Of a DNA stretch of 21,708 bases, positions 1 through 7,899 are shown piece after piece. This DNA is from JBFHER01 sp041584055. GTDB lineage: Bacteria > Bacteroidota > Bacteroidia > Bacteroidales > UBA5342. Below the pieces are notes generated by a model. That model made no database searches. It was not told the origin of the DNA and saw only the letters and a list, made by a program, of their open reading frames with translations. How positions within the stretch are numbered: position 1 is the stretch's first letter; every line of letters begins with the position of its first letter. Location of the stretch: contig JBFHER010000032.1 of NCBI GenBank assembly GCA_041584055.1, forward strand, positions 1 to 21,708. The letters are read 5' to 3'. The position numbers and the translations under genes were made by a program.

Positions 1-984
1 ACAGCGTCTGCCGGTTTAAAGTGGCCTGTTCTATCCACAACAAATGTGGGATTGGATGCATTGCTATTTGGTAAAAAAGTATCTGTTCAAATGGATTATT
101 TTCACACAAGGAAAAGTGATTTAATTTCACGTGGACTTACGCTTGATATGGCCGGCGGCAGTGCATATTATGCTTATAGCAACCAAAATAGTGAGGATGG
201 TAATGCGCTTGAGCTGGGAGTAAGCTATAACAATCACAATGGAAATTTACGCTATAGCGTAGGTGCAAATATTGGCTATTTTAAAGAAGTAAGAACCACA
301 TACATAGAACCAAACTATATAAATATTGAAGATTTGCGAGAAGGGGATGCCACTGACGCAATATATGGTTTGGTAGATAATGGATTATTCGCATCTGATG
401 CTGATGCTTCAAATTCTGAACAATACATTGGTGAGATTTTTAAAGGTGATATCATATATCAGGATATAAATAATGATGACATCGTTGATACACGAGACAT
501 TCAGGTAGTGGGTAACAGCGATCCACGAATTAATTATGGGATCAATGCATTCGTGGCGTACAAGGCCATCAGTTTGTATATCAATGGTGCAGGTTTTGCA
601 GGGTATGACATAAACTTAAACGGAAACACCCAGTATCAGATCTCTGGCTTTGATGCACGCCCTGTTGCCACGGCAGAGGATCTTCCCAACGGAAAAACCT
701 CCCCCCGTTTAACGGTACTTGGAAGTGATAATAACTATCGGACATCAACCTATTGGTTGGTACCCGGAAATTTCTTCCGTCTCGAGAATGTAGAGCTTGC
801 TTATAACCTGCCTGCAAAATTCGCGCAACGTTGGTTTATTAATTCGGCCAAAGTGTTTGCAAGGGGTAAAAACGTATTTGTAATTTCTAAATTCGAAAAC
901 AGCGACCCCGAATTAATGGATGCAGGTTATAGCGATTATCCGTTGTTCAAAGAGTATTCAGTAGGTATTAACCTGTCGTTTTAA
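1..984 (+). CDS. SusC-like TonB-dependent outer-membrane transporter, C-terminal part (5' truncated by window edge)
   Basis: The reading frame is open from base 1, so this is the last 327 residues of a larger gene; the in-frame GTG at 46 is internal, not a start. SusC-like proteins are 22-strand barrels of about 1000 residues that import oligosaccharides through the outer membrane, powered by TonB, with a SusD lid. The fragment shows barrel-type alternation, the family-typical TNVGLDA and DYFHTRKSDL strands, the GDIIYQDINNDDIVD loop (Asp/Asn-rich, common in SusC extracellular loops), WLVPGNFFRLENVELAYNLP near the end, and a terminal strand YSVGINLSF ending in Phe, as needed for BAM-mediated assembly. 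A susD homologue follows 128 bp downstream in the same direction, which is the standard pairing. The plug domain, TonB box and any carboxypeptidase-like N-terminal extension lie outside the window. Confidence 0.95.
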   Translation, partial: TASAGLKWPVLSTTNVGLDALLFGKKVSVQMDYFHTRKSDLISRGLTLDMAGGSAYYAYSNQNSEDGNALELGVSYNNHNGNLRYSVGANIGYFKEVRTTYIEPNYINIEDLREGDATDAIYGLVDNGLFASDADASNSEQYIGEIFKGDIIYQDINNDDIVDTRDIQVVGNSDPRINYGINAFVAYKAISLYINGAGFAGYDINLNGNTQYQISGFDARPVATAEDLPNGKTSPRLTVLGSDNNYRTSTYWLVPGNFFRLENVELAYNLPAKFAQRWFINSAKVFARGKNVFVISKFENSDPELMDAGYSDYPLFKEYSVGINLSF

Positions 985-1068
985 GACTTAATGATATTAA
1001 AAATAAAACAGATGAAACAATCAAGGCAAAGCAAGTTTGACACAAAAACAGATGATTATATTTTTTCG

Positions 1069-1103
1069 TCTTGCGTCTTAATTCTTGGCTTTTGATTCTA
1101 ATT
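1069..1103 (+). repeat. Short heptanucleotide (TCTTGNN-like) repeat before susD
   Basis: Five consecutive 7-base units can be read in register: TCTTGCG, TCTTAAT, TCTTGGC, TTTTGAT, TCTAATT. They end 9 bases before the susD ATG at 1113. The last two units and the following T/A-rich bases closely match the end of the longer array at 2986-3069, which also stops just before an ATG. The repeat lies in the untranslated leader if the operon is co-transcribed. Function unknown. Confidence 0.7.
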
Positions 1104-1112
1104 TTTAAACAC

Positions 1113-2861
1113 ATGAAAAACAATTTTTATAAAGTCGTTTGTGCAGGCATTTTGATGTCGTTATTTGCTGTGGGATGTACAGATCTTTTGGAACCACAAT
1201 ATGTCGGGAATGAAGAGACGGAGGACGTTTGGGCCAATAGCAAGTATGCACATGGTGTGTTGGATAAAGTGTATGACTGGTTGAATGACAACGAAAGAAG
1301 TTATTATGGCATTGAGGATGATTACTATGCCGACAATGCAATCCAGAACAACAGTGTAACCCGGTATGCCACAGGTGGTGCAAGTGCATCTTATTATCCA
1401 TTGGGTAAGTGGGATTATTATTATCGGAATATTATCAATATCAATCAGTACCTTGAATATGGTTTGGAGCTTCCAATAAAAGTGGCGGATACCATCCCAA
1501 CAAATCGGATTCCTGAGAAATTATTTCGCTTTGGAGAAGCTCATTTTCTAAGGGCATGGTCTGAGTCAGAACTTCTAAAACAATATGCCGGTCCTACCGA
1601 TGCAACAAAATCAGTGATGTTAGGCATTCCGTTGCTCAGAGGGGTTTATTCAACAACTGAAATACCGCTCATTCCAAGATCTTCTTATGAAGATTGCATC
1701 GATGCAATCTTAAGCGATCTTGATACTGCCCTGGCATATTGCCCGTTTTACTACGATGGAAGTACCTTAACGCCAGTACAGTATAAAGGACGCGCAACAC
1801 AGCGTGCTGCATGGGCTTTGAAATCCCGCTTGCTTTTATTTGCTGCCAGTCCTGCATACAATACCACGAATGACATTGCCAAATGGGAACAGGCTGCTGC
1901 TGCTGCCTACGATGCCATCATGATGGATGGCAGTTTACTGGATTTAGGAGATTTAAATGATGAGAATTATGAGGTACACATCGACGTAATATGGAAAACA
2001 TTATTGGTGAAAAATAACAATATGGAGAATGAACATTTTCCACCTTCTTACTATGGTTCAGGTCGTTGTAACCCTTCTCAGAACCTGGTTGATGCTTTCC
2101 CAATGGCCGATGGAACGCCAATTGCGGATGCTGCCAGTAGTTATGACCCCAACAATCCTTATCAGAATAGAGATGCGCGTTTTGATAAGTTCATTGTGTA
2201 CAACGGCGATCCTTTTTATGGATATAAAACAATTCAAACCTATATCGGTGGGGCAGATGCGAAAGGAGGCCTAAGAAACGATGCAACAAGAACTGGATAC
2301 TACATGGAACGTTTCACGGTGGATGCTGCAACAGATAGTGATCCGCGTGTAAAGGATGGAAAGTCAACCAGTGGTTCCAGGTTTGTTCGCATGTTGGATA
2401 GAGAGGAAGTTTATCTGAATTTCTGTGAAGCTGCCAATGAAGTTGGCGCCAGTCCAACGGTTGCTTTGCCAGGGATGGATTTTTCTGCCTATGAGGTTTT
2501 TCAGAAAATTCGTGTCAGAGGCGGATCGGAAGCACTGCAATTTACCGATTCATTGGCTTCAAACGGGCTTTTAACAAAGGATCTTTTCCGTGAATTGGTG
2601 AAGAATGAACGACGCATCGAATTTGCCTTTAGAGGATTTCGCTACTGGGACTTAAGACGTTGGCTGGAACCATTAAGCATCATCAACGAACCAATCAAAG
2701 GGATGGAAATTACACGTGATGCGTCAATGGGTGTGGAATTGTTTGAGTACAACGAACAAATCGTTGAATCACGTCGTTATCGCGAAAATACGTATTATGG
2801 CCCATTGCCTTACGATGAAGTCTATAAATCGGATGCTCTGGTACAAAACTACGGATGGTAA
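1113..2861 (+). CDS. SusD/RagB-family starch-binding-like outer-membrane lipoprotein
   Basis: 582 residues; surface glycan-binding lid of the SusCD importer. The start is set at 1113 (MKNNFYK...), because it gives a clean signal peptide with lipobox AVGC (Cys22). The frame is open 14 codons further upstream, but that stretch lies in repeat DNA and would spoil the signal. Family marks: an N-terminal SusD-like segment rich in Trp/Tyr (YDWLND, KWDYYYRNI), a helical TPR-like part containing RFGEAHFLRAWSESELLKQY, the C-terminal RagB/SusD domain with LDREEVYLNFCEAANEVG, the hallmark LVKNERRIEFAFRGFRYWDL around residues 504-523, and a typical C-terminal YYGPLPYDEV. Acidic residues soon after the lipid Cys (CTDLLE) fit surface export. 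It follows susC and precedes a DUF1735 lipoprotein, the usual PUL order. Confidence 0.96.
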   Translation: MKNNFYKVVCAGILMSLFAVGCTDLLEPQYVGNEETEDVWANSKYAHGVLDKVYDWLNDNERSYYGIEDDYYADNAIQNNSVTRYATGGASASYYPLGKWDYYYRNIININQYLEYGLELPIKVADTIPTNRIPEKLFRFGEAHFLRAWSESELLKQYAGPTDATKSVMLGIPLLRGVYSTTEIPLIPRSSYEDCIDAILSDLDTALAYCPFYYDGSTLTPVQYKGRATQRAAWALKSRLLLFAASPAYNTTNDIAKWEQAAAAAYDAIMMDGSLLDLGDLNDENYEVHIDVIWKTLLVKNNNMENEHFPPSYYGSGRCNPSQNLVDAFPMADGTPIADAASSYDPNNPYQNRDARFDKFIVYNGDPFYGYKTIQTYIGGADAKGGLRNDATRTGYYMERFTVDAATDSDPRVKDGKSTSGSRFVRMLDREEVYLNFCEAANEVGASPTVALPGMDFSAYEVFQKIRVRGGSEALQFTDSLASNGLLTKDLFRELVKNERRIEFAFRGFRYWDLRRWLEPLSIINEPIKGMEITRDASMGVELFEYNEQIVESRRYRENTYYGPLPYDEVYKSDALVQNYGW

Positions 2862-2870
2862 TAAAAGTAC

Positions 2871-2887
2871 GTCATATTCTATATGAC
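2871..2887 (+). other. Perfect hairpin 10 nt after susD stop
   Basis: GTCATAT (2871-2877) and ATATGAC (2881-2887) form a perfect 7-bp inverted repeat with loop TCT. No T-tract follows, so it is not a canonical intrinsic terminator. It may instead protect or help process the 3' end of a susCD message and so lower downstream expression. This is inference; a stem of this size in AT-rich DNA can occur by chance. Confidence 0.35.
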
Positions 2888-2985
2888 CAAAACGAAATAA
2901 CTAATAACACAGAAACAATCATGATGGAAGGATTTAACGCACAACTCGTCCGTATTTTTAATGGGAGGAAGATGACTATTTTTTG

Positions 2986-3069
2986 TCTTGTGTCTTGTAT
3001 CTTGTATCTTGTGTCTTTTGTCTTGATGCTTGATTCTTGTGTCTTTTGTCTTGATTCTTGATTCTAATT
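2986..3069 (+). repeat. Heptanucleotide tandem repeat array (TCTTGNN), 11 units plus a degenerate twelfth
   Basis: Read in strict 7-base register from 2986: TCTTGTG, TCTTGTA, TCTTGTA, TCTTGTG, TCTTTTG, TCTTGAT, GCTTGAT, TCTTGTG, TCTTTTG, TCTTGAT, TCTTGAT, then degenerate TCTAATT. There is no insertion or deletion in 77 bases. It ends 8 bases before the ATG at 3078. The reverse-strand translation is a low-complexity Lys/Asp/Arg/Ile peptide that could be mis-annotated as a small protein. A shorter relative sits upstream of susD at 1069-1103. Confidence 0.9.
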
Positions 3070-3077
3070 TTATAAAT

Positions 3078-3959
3078 ATGAAAAAGTCATTGATTTTTGT
3101 AGCCGTAATAATAACACTCATTGCATTTCATTCATGCGAGAAATATGATGATTACTATGGTGATTATGATTATACCACCGCCTATTTTGCCAATAGCAAG
3201 ATGAACCGAAGTGTTATAATTGATGAATATGATTACATTCAGGTTGGTGCTGTGCTTGGCGGGAAAATTGAAAACACCGTGGATGAATGGGTGCAGTATG
3301 AACTCGTGGATTCACTTGTGACCGCTGCTGGCTACGAAGTTCTGCCGGAAAGTCTTTATACGTCTGAAAACAATGAATTGAACGGAAAAGCAAATGTGAT
3401 CACAATACCTGCTGGCAATATGTTGGGTTTGATGAAAATCACGCTAAAGCCTGCGTTTTTCTCCGATCCAAAAGCACTTACTTCAACTTATGCCCTGGCA
3501 TTTAGAATTGTTGATGCATCCACCGATAGCATAGGTTTAAATGAAACCCTTGTAACATTTAAGTATGTAAGCAATGCCGTTGGCATTTACACGCACAAAG
3601 GAACTGCAATTTCAGCAATAGATACCGTGGAATATGAAAATGCTGATATTGAATTTCTGACAACCGGACCCGCCGGTACTAACAGCGTGCAAAGTAAGAC
3701 ACTCAGAATAGGATTCACCAATGTGTCCTTAATCTTAAATATCGATGCGGACAATAACGTGACTTTGGTGAATGATGAAGATGGTGATATCGAGATTCTT
3801 TCAACGAAGTCGGGATTCTTCGACCGGGAAAATGATCACAACATTTACCTGAATTATACCTACGATAATGATGGTACAGTGTATGAAGCAACAGATACCC
3901 TTGTTTTTGTAAAAAGGGTGATCGACAATGTGCTTCAGTGGGACACACGCTACTTTTAG
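3078..3959 (+). CDS. DUF1735 (BT_3987-type) surface lipoprotein with DUF4361-like C-terminus
   Basis: 293 residues, encoded directly after susD, where PULs usually place an accessory surface glycan-binding lipoprotein. The start at 3078 gives MKKSLIFVAV... with a lipidation Cys at residue 20 (FHSC) followed by a strongly acidic stretch (CEKYDDYYGDYD), fitting a lipoprotein export signal for surface display. An upstream in-frame ATG at 3030 lies inside the heptad repeat and is rejected. DUF1735-like traits in roughly residues 28-165: TTAYFANSKMNRSVI, a conserved GAVLGGKIEN strand, and alternating beta segments ending in LVTFKY. The C-terminal half, from about residue 170, is a beta-rich DUF4361-like domain ending with WDTRYF. 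No catalytic motif is visible. It probably binds the target polysaccharide and helps SusCD; ligand unknown. Confidence 0.85.
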   Translation: MKKSLIFVAVIITLIAFHSCEKYDDYYGDYDYTTAYFANSKMNRSVIIDEYDYIQVGAVLGGKIENTVDEWVQYELVDSLVTAAGYEVLPESLYTSENNELNGKANVITIPAGNMLGLMKITLKPAFFSDPKALTSTYALAFRIVDASTDSIGLNETLVTFKYVSNAVGIYTHKGTAISAIDTVEYENADIEFLTTGPAGTNSVQSKTLRIGFTNVSLILNIDADNNVTLVNDEDGDIEILSTKSGFFDRENDHNIYLNYTYDNDGTVYEATDTLVFVKRVIDNVLQWDTRYF

Positions 3960-4001
3960 TTGAAATATCACTAGATTAAAGTTTTAATTTTATTATTTAT
4001 C

Positions 4002-5429
4002 ATGAAGATCAATAAAATACTTAGCGCCTTGCTATTCTCATCTCTGATGATGAATGTGAATGCAGGGGACGGATTGCTTACAAACGATGGCGCCGACTCT
4101 CAAAAGGCACCAAACATCATCATGATGATGGCCGACGATCTTGGATGGGGTGATGTGGGTTTTAACGGCAATGAAAAAATAATAACACCACATCTGGATA
4201 AAATGAGCAAGTCCGGCGTAAGGTTTACCCAGTTTTATGCAGCTGCTCCTTTGTGCAGCCCTTCGAGAGCTGCCGTGCTCACCGGAAGAAATCCATTCAG
4301 ACAAGGGATTTATGCTGCACACACAGGAGGTTTGCGCCATGCCGAAACAACCATTGCTGAACTACTTCAAAAGAAGGGTTATGCAACAGGAATGTTTGGG
4401 AAGTGGCATTTGGGTTGGATAGAAGCAGACAAAATTGAATCAAGAGGTCATTATTCCCCACCATGGCATCATGGCTATGAGGAAAGCTTTGTAACCAAAA
4501 GCGCTGTTCCCACATGGAATCCAACTAAAACACCCGAAGGATGGACCGGTTTTGGTTCAGAAGAGGATGGGTCATGGGGAGGCTCCATTTACCTTCATAA
4601 CGGAGAGGTGGTGACCGATAATCTTGATGGTGATGACAGTCGGATAATCATGGACAGAGCCATCCCATTTATTGAAAAAATTGCAAAACAGGGAAAACCC
4701 TTTTATGCAACCATCTGGTTTCATACCCCGCATGAACCTGTGGTGGCCGGTCCTGAATACCTGGCAAAGTACCCTGATTTACCCGAAGAGCAAAAGCATC
4801 TTTATGGATGCATCACTGCAATGGATGAACAGGTTGGTCGTTTAAAAGCCGTTCTGGAGAAACTCAATATTGCTGATAATACGATACTCTTTTTCACAAG
4901 CGACAATGGCCCTTCTGGTCCTATCACCAGGAAAGGTATTGCATCGGCAGGACCCTTTAAAGGAAACAAACATGAGGTGTGGGAAGGTGGCATCAGGGTG
5001 CCTTCTTTGATGGAATGGAAAGGCCACTTGAAGCCGGGTGAGTGTCACTCGGCCCTTGGTGTGGTGGACTATTTACCTACGATTGTAGATTTAGCTGATC
5101 TGTCTAAACCTAAAAAAGGTCCCATTGATGGTGAAAGTTTCGTGCCAATTCTTAAAGGCGAAAAAAAGAACAGAGACAATGCGCTTGCTTTCGGATACAA
5201 ACGTTTGTACAACAAAACAGAGATGTACGCTTTCATTGAAGGGGATTATAAACTTGTAATTCCAGGAATGAAGGAAGGACCTTTTCTTTATAACCTGCAG
5301 GTGGATTCCTGTGAACAAAATGATTTGTCAACATCCCGGGGAGATGTTAAAAAAGACCTGATGAAGAAGCTGGATGCTACAATTGCATCCTGGCAAAATA
5401 GTGATGATGGAAAAGATTACCAGTGGTAA
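4002..5429 (+). CDS. Secreted S1-family (formylglycine-dependent) sulfatase
   Basis: 475 residues; hydrolyses sulfate esters on carbohydrates. A Sec signal peptide (about residues 1-21, cleavage near VNA-GD) points to the periplasm. Alkaline-phosphatase-like fold marks: metal-binding Asp45-Asp46 in MMMADDLGWGD; the maturation motif CSPSRAAVLTGR with Cys85 as the residue converted to formylglycine and Arg89; GKWHLG with Lys134/His136; HTPHEP with His241/His244; and the second metal site SDNG with Asp301/Asn302. A basic patch GPFKGNKHEVWEGGIRVP follows. Length is normal for S1. Maturation needs an anaerobic sulfatase-maturating enzyme or FGE; neither is in the window. It lies 42 bp after the DUF1735 gene, so it is likely in the same operon. 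The S1 subfamily and which sulfate position it removes cannot be read from the sequence. Confidence 0.95.
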   Translation: MKINKILSALLFSSLMMNVNAGDGLLTNDGADSQKAPNIIMMMADDLGWGDVGFNGNEKIITPHLDKMSKSGVRFTQFYAAAPLCSPSRAAVLTGRNPFRQGIYAAHTGGLRHAETTIAELLQKKGYATGMFGKWHLGWIEADKIESRGHYSPPWHHGYEESFVTKSAVPTWNPTKTPEGWTGFGSEEDGSWGGSIYLHNGEVVTDNLDGDDSRIIMDRAIPFIEKIAKQGKPFYATIWFHTPHEPVVAGPEYLAKYPDLPEEQKHLYGCITAMDEQVGRLKAVLEKLNIADNTILFFTSDNGPSGPITRKGIASAGPFKGNKHEVWEGGIRVPSLMEWKGHLKPGECHSALGVVDYLPTIVDLADLSKPKKGPIDGESFVPILKGEKKNRDNALAFGYKRLYNKTEMYAFIEGDYKLVIPGMKEGPFLYNLQVDSCEQNDLSTSRGDVKKDLMKKLDATIASWQNSDDGKDYQW

Positions 5430-5486
5430 TCAGAAGCTGGCGTAATTTATATTCGTTAAATTATCGCTGCGTAATACCTTGAAGGA

Positions 5487-7043
5487 ATGAATAAAATGTC
5501 ATTTATATTCTTTTTGGGAATGCTGCTTGCTTTTACACCCTTGGTTTCCTGCGAAGAAGATTCAGATCCACCAAAGGAAATCATGGATGATAATTCGGAT
5601 ACCATTCCTGCAGATACTGTGCCTGAAATAACAGCTTTGTACATAAGCACACAGGCAGAATTTGATCGGTATAAAAACCTTAAATTTTTACCCGGAGCGC
5701 ATATCCTTTTTGCCGCAGGGAAATCATTCAACGGACAATTTGCGCCTCAGGGATCAGGCACCGGTGATAATCCAATCAGGGTTAGTGCTTACAATCCTGA
5801 GACAAAAGAGATATTCTGGGATAACATTGATAACAAGCCGATCATAAATGGAAATGGCCTTGTGAATTCGGTGTTTTATTTACACAATGTAAATAACTGG
5901 ATTGTCAATAATCTTGAAATCACCAACACAAACGGAAGTGATGAAGATCAGGGCGATCTGCGCGGGATTCATGTTGTTCAGGAAGATGTGGGAATCGGTG
6001 AAAATATAACCATCCGACAATGTTACATTCACGATGTTAATGGTAAGGTGGAAGGCAAATTACGAGGGGGAATACACATACACGTTCTCGGAAAATCTGT
6101 ACCCACAAGATTTAACAATGTCCTTATTGAAGATAATTTTATAAGTACAGTAGGAGGCGTGGGGATCGGGAATTCATCAAGTTGGGGGAGTGTTAACGCA
6201 GATGATTACTATCCATGGGAAAACTATGTTGTGCGCAATAACCGTGTTGAATATACGGGAAGAAATGGTATTATTGTGAGAGACGGCATAAACCCATTGG
6301 CTGAATACAATGTGATTGCCTACTCAAGTCGTTACAGTACAGGACACAATATCTTTAATTTCAATACTAAAGGGTGCATCTTTCAATACAATGAGGCCTA
6401 TGGGAATACGGGTGATTGGGGCGATAAAGACCGGGGCGGATTTGATGCAGACTACAACGCGGAGAATACAATTTTTCAATACAATTACAGCCACGACAAT
6501 CACTGGTTGTGTGGTATTATGAGAAAATATAATAAAGGTGTTACCATTCGCTATAACCTGGGAATAAACGACCGGGTAGGTGCATACGAATTTGGGTTTC
6601 CATCCGACACTGGATTGGTGGATTTAAAAATATACAACAATACACATTACTTTGGCAGTGGTATTAAGGCCAGCCCTTTTGCCAGTCCTTCAAAGCAAAG
6701 GACGCCAATTAACATGGCCTTGCATAATAATATTTTTTATTTTGAGGAAGCAGCAACGTGGAGTATTAAACCGGATGAAAGTTGTACCCTGAGCCATAAC
6801 CTGTTTTACAATGTTGAGGCTTTGGGAACAAATAATTTAACCAGTGATCCCCAGTTTGTTGGAAAGGGTTCTGCGCCCGTTGACATTGACATGACTGATC
6901 CTGAGCGTCTCGCAGCTTATAAGTTAAAAGAAACATCTCCCTGCGTCGATGCCGGAATACGCATTGAAAACAATGGAGGTCTTGATTTTTGGGGTAACAA
7001 ACTGGATGATAATAAACCGGACATCGGTGCATATGAAAGATAG
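5487..7043 (+). CDS. Right-handed parallel beta-helix lipoprotein, candidate polysaccharide lyase or hydrolase
   Basis: 518 residues. The N-terminus is a lipoprotein signal (LVSC, Cys22) followed by CEEDSDPPKE, an acidic stretch typical of surface-exposed Bacteroidota lipoproteins. GAAGGA at 5481-5486 abuts the ATG at 5487 but lies 9 nt before a second in-frame ATG at 5496, so translation may really start at 5496. From about residue 60 the protein is a beta-helix with repeated coils bearing N-rich turns: NNWIVNNLEITNTNGS, ENITIRQCYIHDVNG, FNNVLIEDNFISTVGG, NYVVRNNRVEYTGRNGI, CIFQYNEAYGN and TIFQYNYSHDN. A charged cluster GDKDRGGFDADYN (about residues 312-324) may form the active site. Beta-helix enzymes include lyases (e.g. 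PL6) and some hydrolases; I cannot place this in a named CAZy family. GH88 in the same locus implies a lyase, and this is the best candidate. Confidence 0.8.
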   Translation: MNKMSFIFFLGMLLAFTPLVSCEEDSDPPKEIMDDNSDTIPADTVPEITALYISTQAEFDRYKNLKFLPGAHILFAAGKSFNGQFAPQGSGTGDNPIRVSAYNPETKEIFWDNIDNKPIINGNGLVNSVFYLHNVNNWIVNNLEITNTNGSDEDQGDLRGIHVVQEDVGIGENITIRQCYIHDVNGKVEGKLRGGIHIHVLGKSVPTRFNNVLIEDNFISTVGGVGIGNSSSWGSVNADDYYPWENYVVRNNRVEYTGRNGIIVRDGINPLAEYNVIAYSSRYSTGHNIFNFNTKGCIFQYNEAYGNTGDWGDKDRGGFDADYNAENTIFQYNYSHDNHWLCGIMRKYNKGVTIRYNLGINDRVGAYEFGFPSDTGLVDLKIYNNTHYFGSGIKASPFASPSKQRTPINMALHNNIFYFEEAATWSIKPDESCTLSHNLFYNVEALGTNNLTSDPQFVGKGSAPVDIDMTDPERLAAYKLKETSPCVDAGIRIENNGGLDFWGNKLDDNKPDIGAYER

Positions 7044-7054
7044 AAGGTTTAAAT

Positions 7055-7747
7055 ATGGTCAGCAAACAATACATTAAAAACGTCCTTTTTGCACTTGTCT
7101 GCTTGTTGCCTGCCTGTACGGATCCTGAAGCGCATGTTGTTGCAACTGTTGACGATTATCCACTTCTCAAATCAGAAATGAAATACTGGATGCTACTTCA
7201 AAGAGCTGAAGTGCATAGCTATTTTTATAGGCAACATGGAGTGGTTGATGGAGACGATTTTTGGCAACAGGAATATGGCGGGGAATCGCCTTTGGAGATG
7301 CTGAAGGAACGTGCCCTTCAAAAAGCCCTTCGATGTAAAGTTCAGCAATTGCTGGCACTTAAGAAAGGGGTGACTGATCAAATCTGTTTCGATTCTATTC
7401 AGGCCGAAGTGGAAGTCGTAAATAGAGTGCGTAAAACAAAAATAGAGCAGGGGGAAGTGGTTTATGGCCCGGCAAGTTTTACTTCCAGAACCTATTTTGC
7501 ACATGTTTTTGACAACATGGTGATTCAATTAAAGGAAGAACTCTTAAAGTCGGAGCTAAAGATCCCGGATAATGAATTGTCGCGGCTGGTTTCAAAATAT
7601 AACACGGGCGAAAACGACAATGCGTTATTTTTTGAAAAACAATATGTCGACAATCATTATGATACATTTGTAGATAGTTTGGTTGCGAATGCTCGTTTGA
7701 AAATTAACAATCGTGTCTGGACTAAACTTAAAGCAGATTTCAATTGA
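7055..7747 (+). CDS. SurA N-terminal-like lipoprotein lacking a parvulin domain (putative periplasmic chaperone)
   Basis: 230 residues with lipobox LPAC (Cys21). Just after it, HVVATVDDYPLLKSEM resembles the opening strand and first helix of SurA/PpiD-type chaperones (VVA-V-N-x-x-I/L-x-x-x-E). The remainder looks mostly helical, and the last 60 residues (LKIPDNELSRLVSKYN ... ARLKINNRVWTKLK) resemble the helix and closing strand that complete a SurA core. No parvulin PPIase domain (about 90 residues) is inserted, and the total length leaves no room for one. It starts 11 bp after the beta-helix gene, which suggests tight co-expression; AGAAGG at 7042-7047 could serve as its ribosome binding site. 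I infer a dedicated folding factor for an exported PUL protein, perhaps the adjacent beta-helix lipoprotein. The SurA link is remote and judged by eye. Confidence 0.55.
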   Translation: MVSKQYIKNVLFALVCLLPACTDPEAHVVATVDDYPLLKSEMKYWMLLQRAEVHSYFYRQHGVVDGDDFWQQEYGGESPLEMLKERALQKALRCKVQQLLALKKGVTDQICFDSIQAEVEVVNRVRKTKIEQGEVVYGPASFTSRTYFAHVFDNMVIQLKEELLKSELKIPDNELSRLVSKYNTGENDNALFFEKQYVDNHYDTFVDSLVANARLKINNRVWTKLKADFN

Positions 7748-7899
7748 TGACAAAACGTACAATATTGGCACTTTTGTGCATGCCTGAATTAAGGGACATA
7801 AATGGATCCGGCCCTTTTTTTAGGGGTGACTTATTCAAAGAAGATAGAATGCTATACAAACTTTTTTTTTGACAGTTCCAATTTAATAATGATGATTTT

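Noticed and set aside
46..48. GTG as the start of the SusC-like gene
   Set aside because: The frame is open to base 1 and the residues before it (TASAGLKWPVLSTTN) continue the SusC barrel, so the gene is truncated by the window edge.
1071..1112. Upstream in-frame extension of SusD (14 extra residues)
   Set aside because: The extension lies in repeat DNA and would bury the lipoprotein signal peptide; ATG at 1113 gives a normal signal.
2986..3069. CRISPR-like array
   Set aside because: Units are 7 bases with no spacers and no cas genes; this is a simple tandem repeat.
2855..3121. Small open frames on both strands over the heptad repeat (68 and 80 codons)
   Set aside because: They are translations of the tandem repeat (low-complexity Lys/Asp/Arg or Leu/Val/Cys peptides), overlap susD or the DUF1735 start, and have no domain or signal support.
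7797..7830. Possible intrinsic terminator (CCCT-T run-AGGG) between the SurA-like gene and the esterase
   Set aside because: The stem is only four pairs and the T-run is in the loop rather than after the stem, so it is not a credible terminator.
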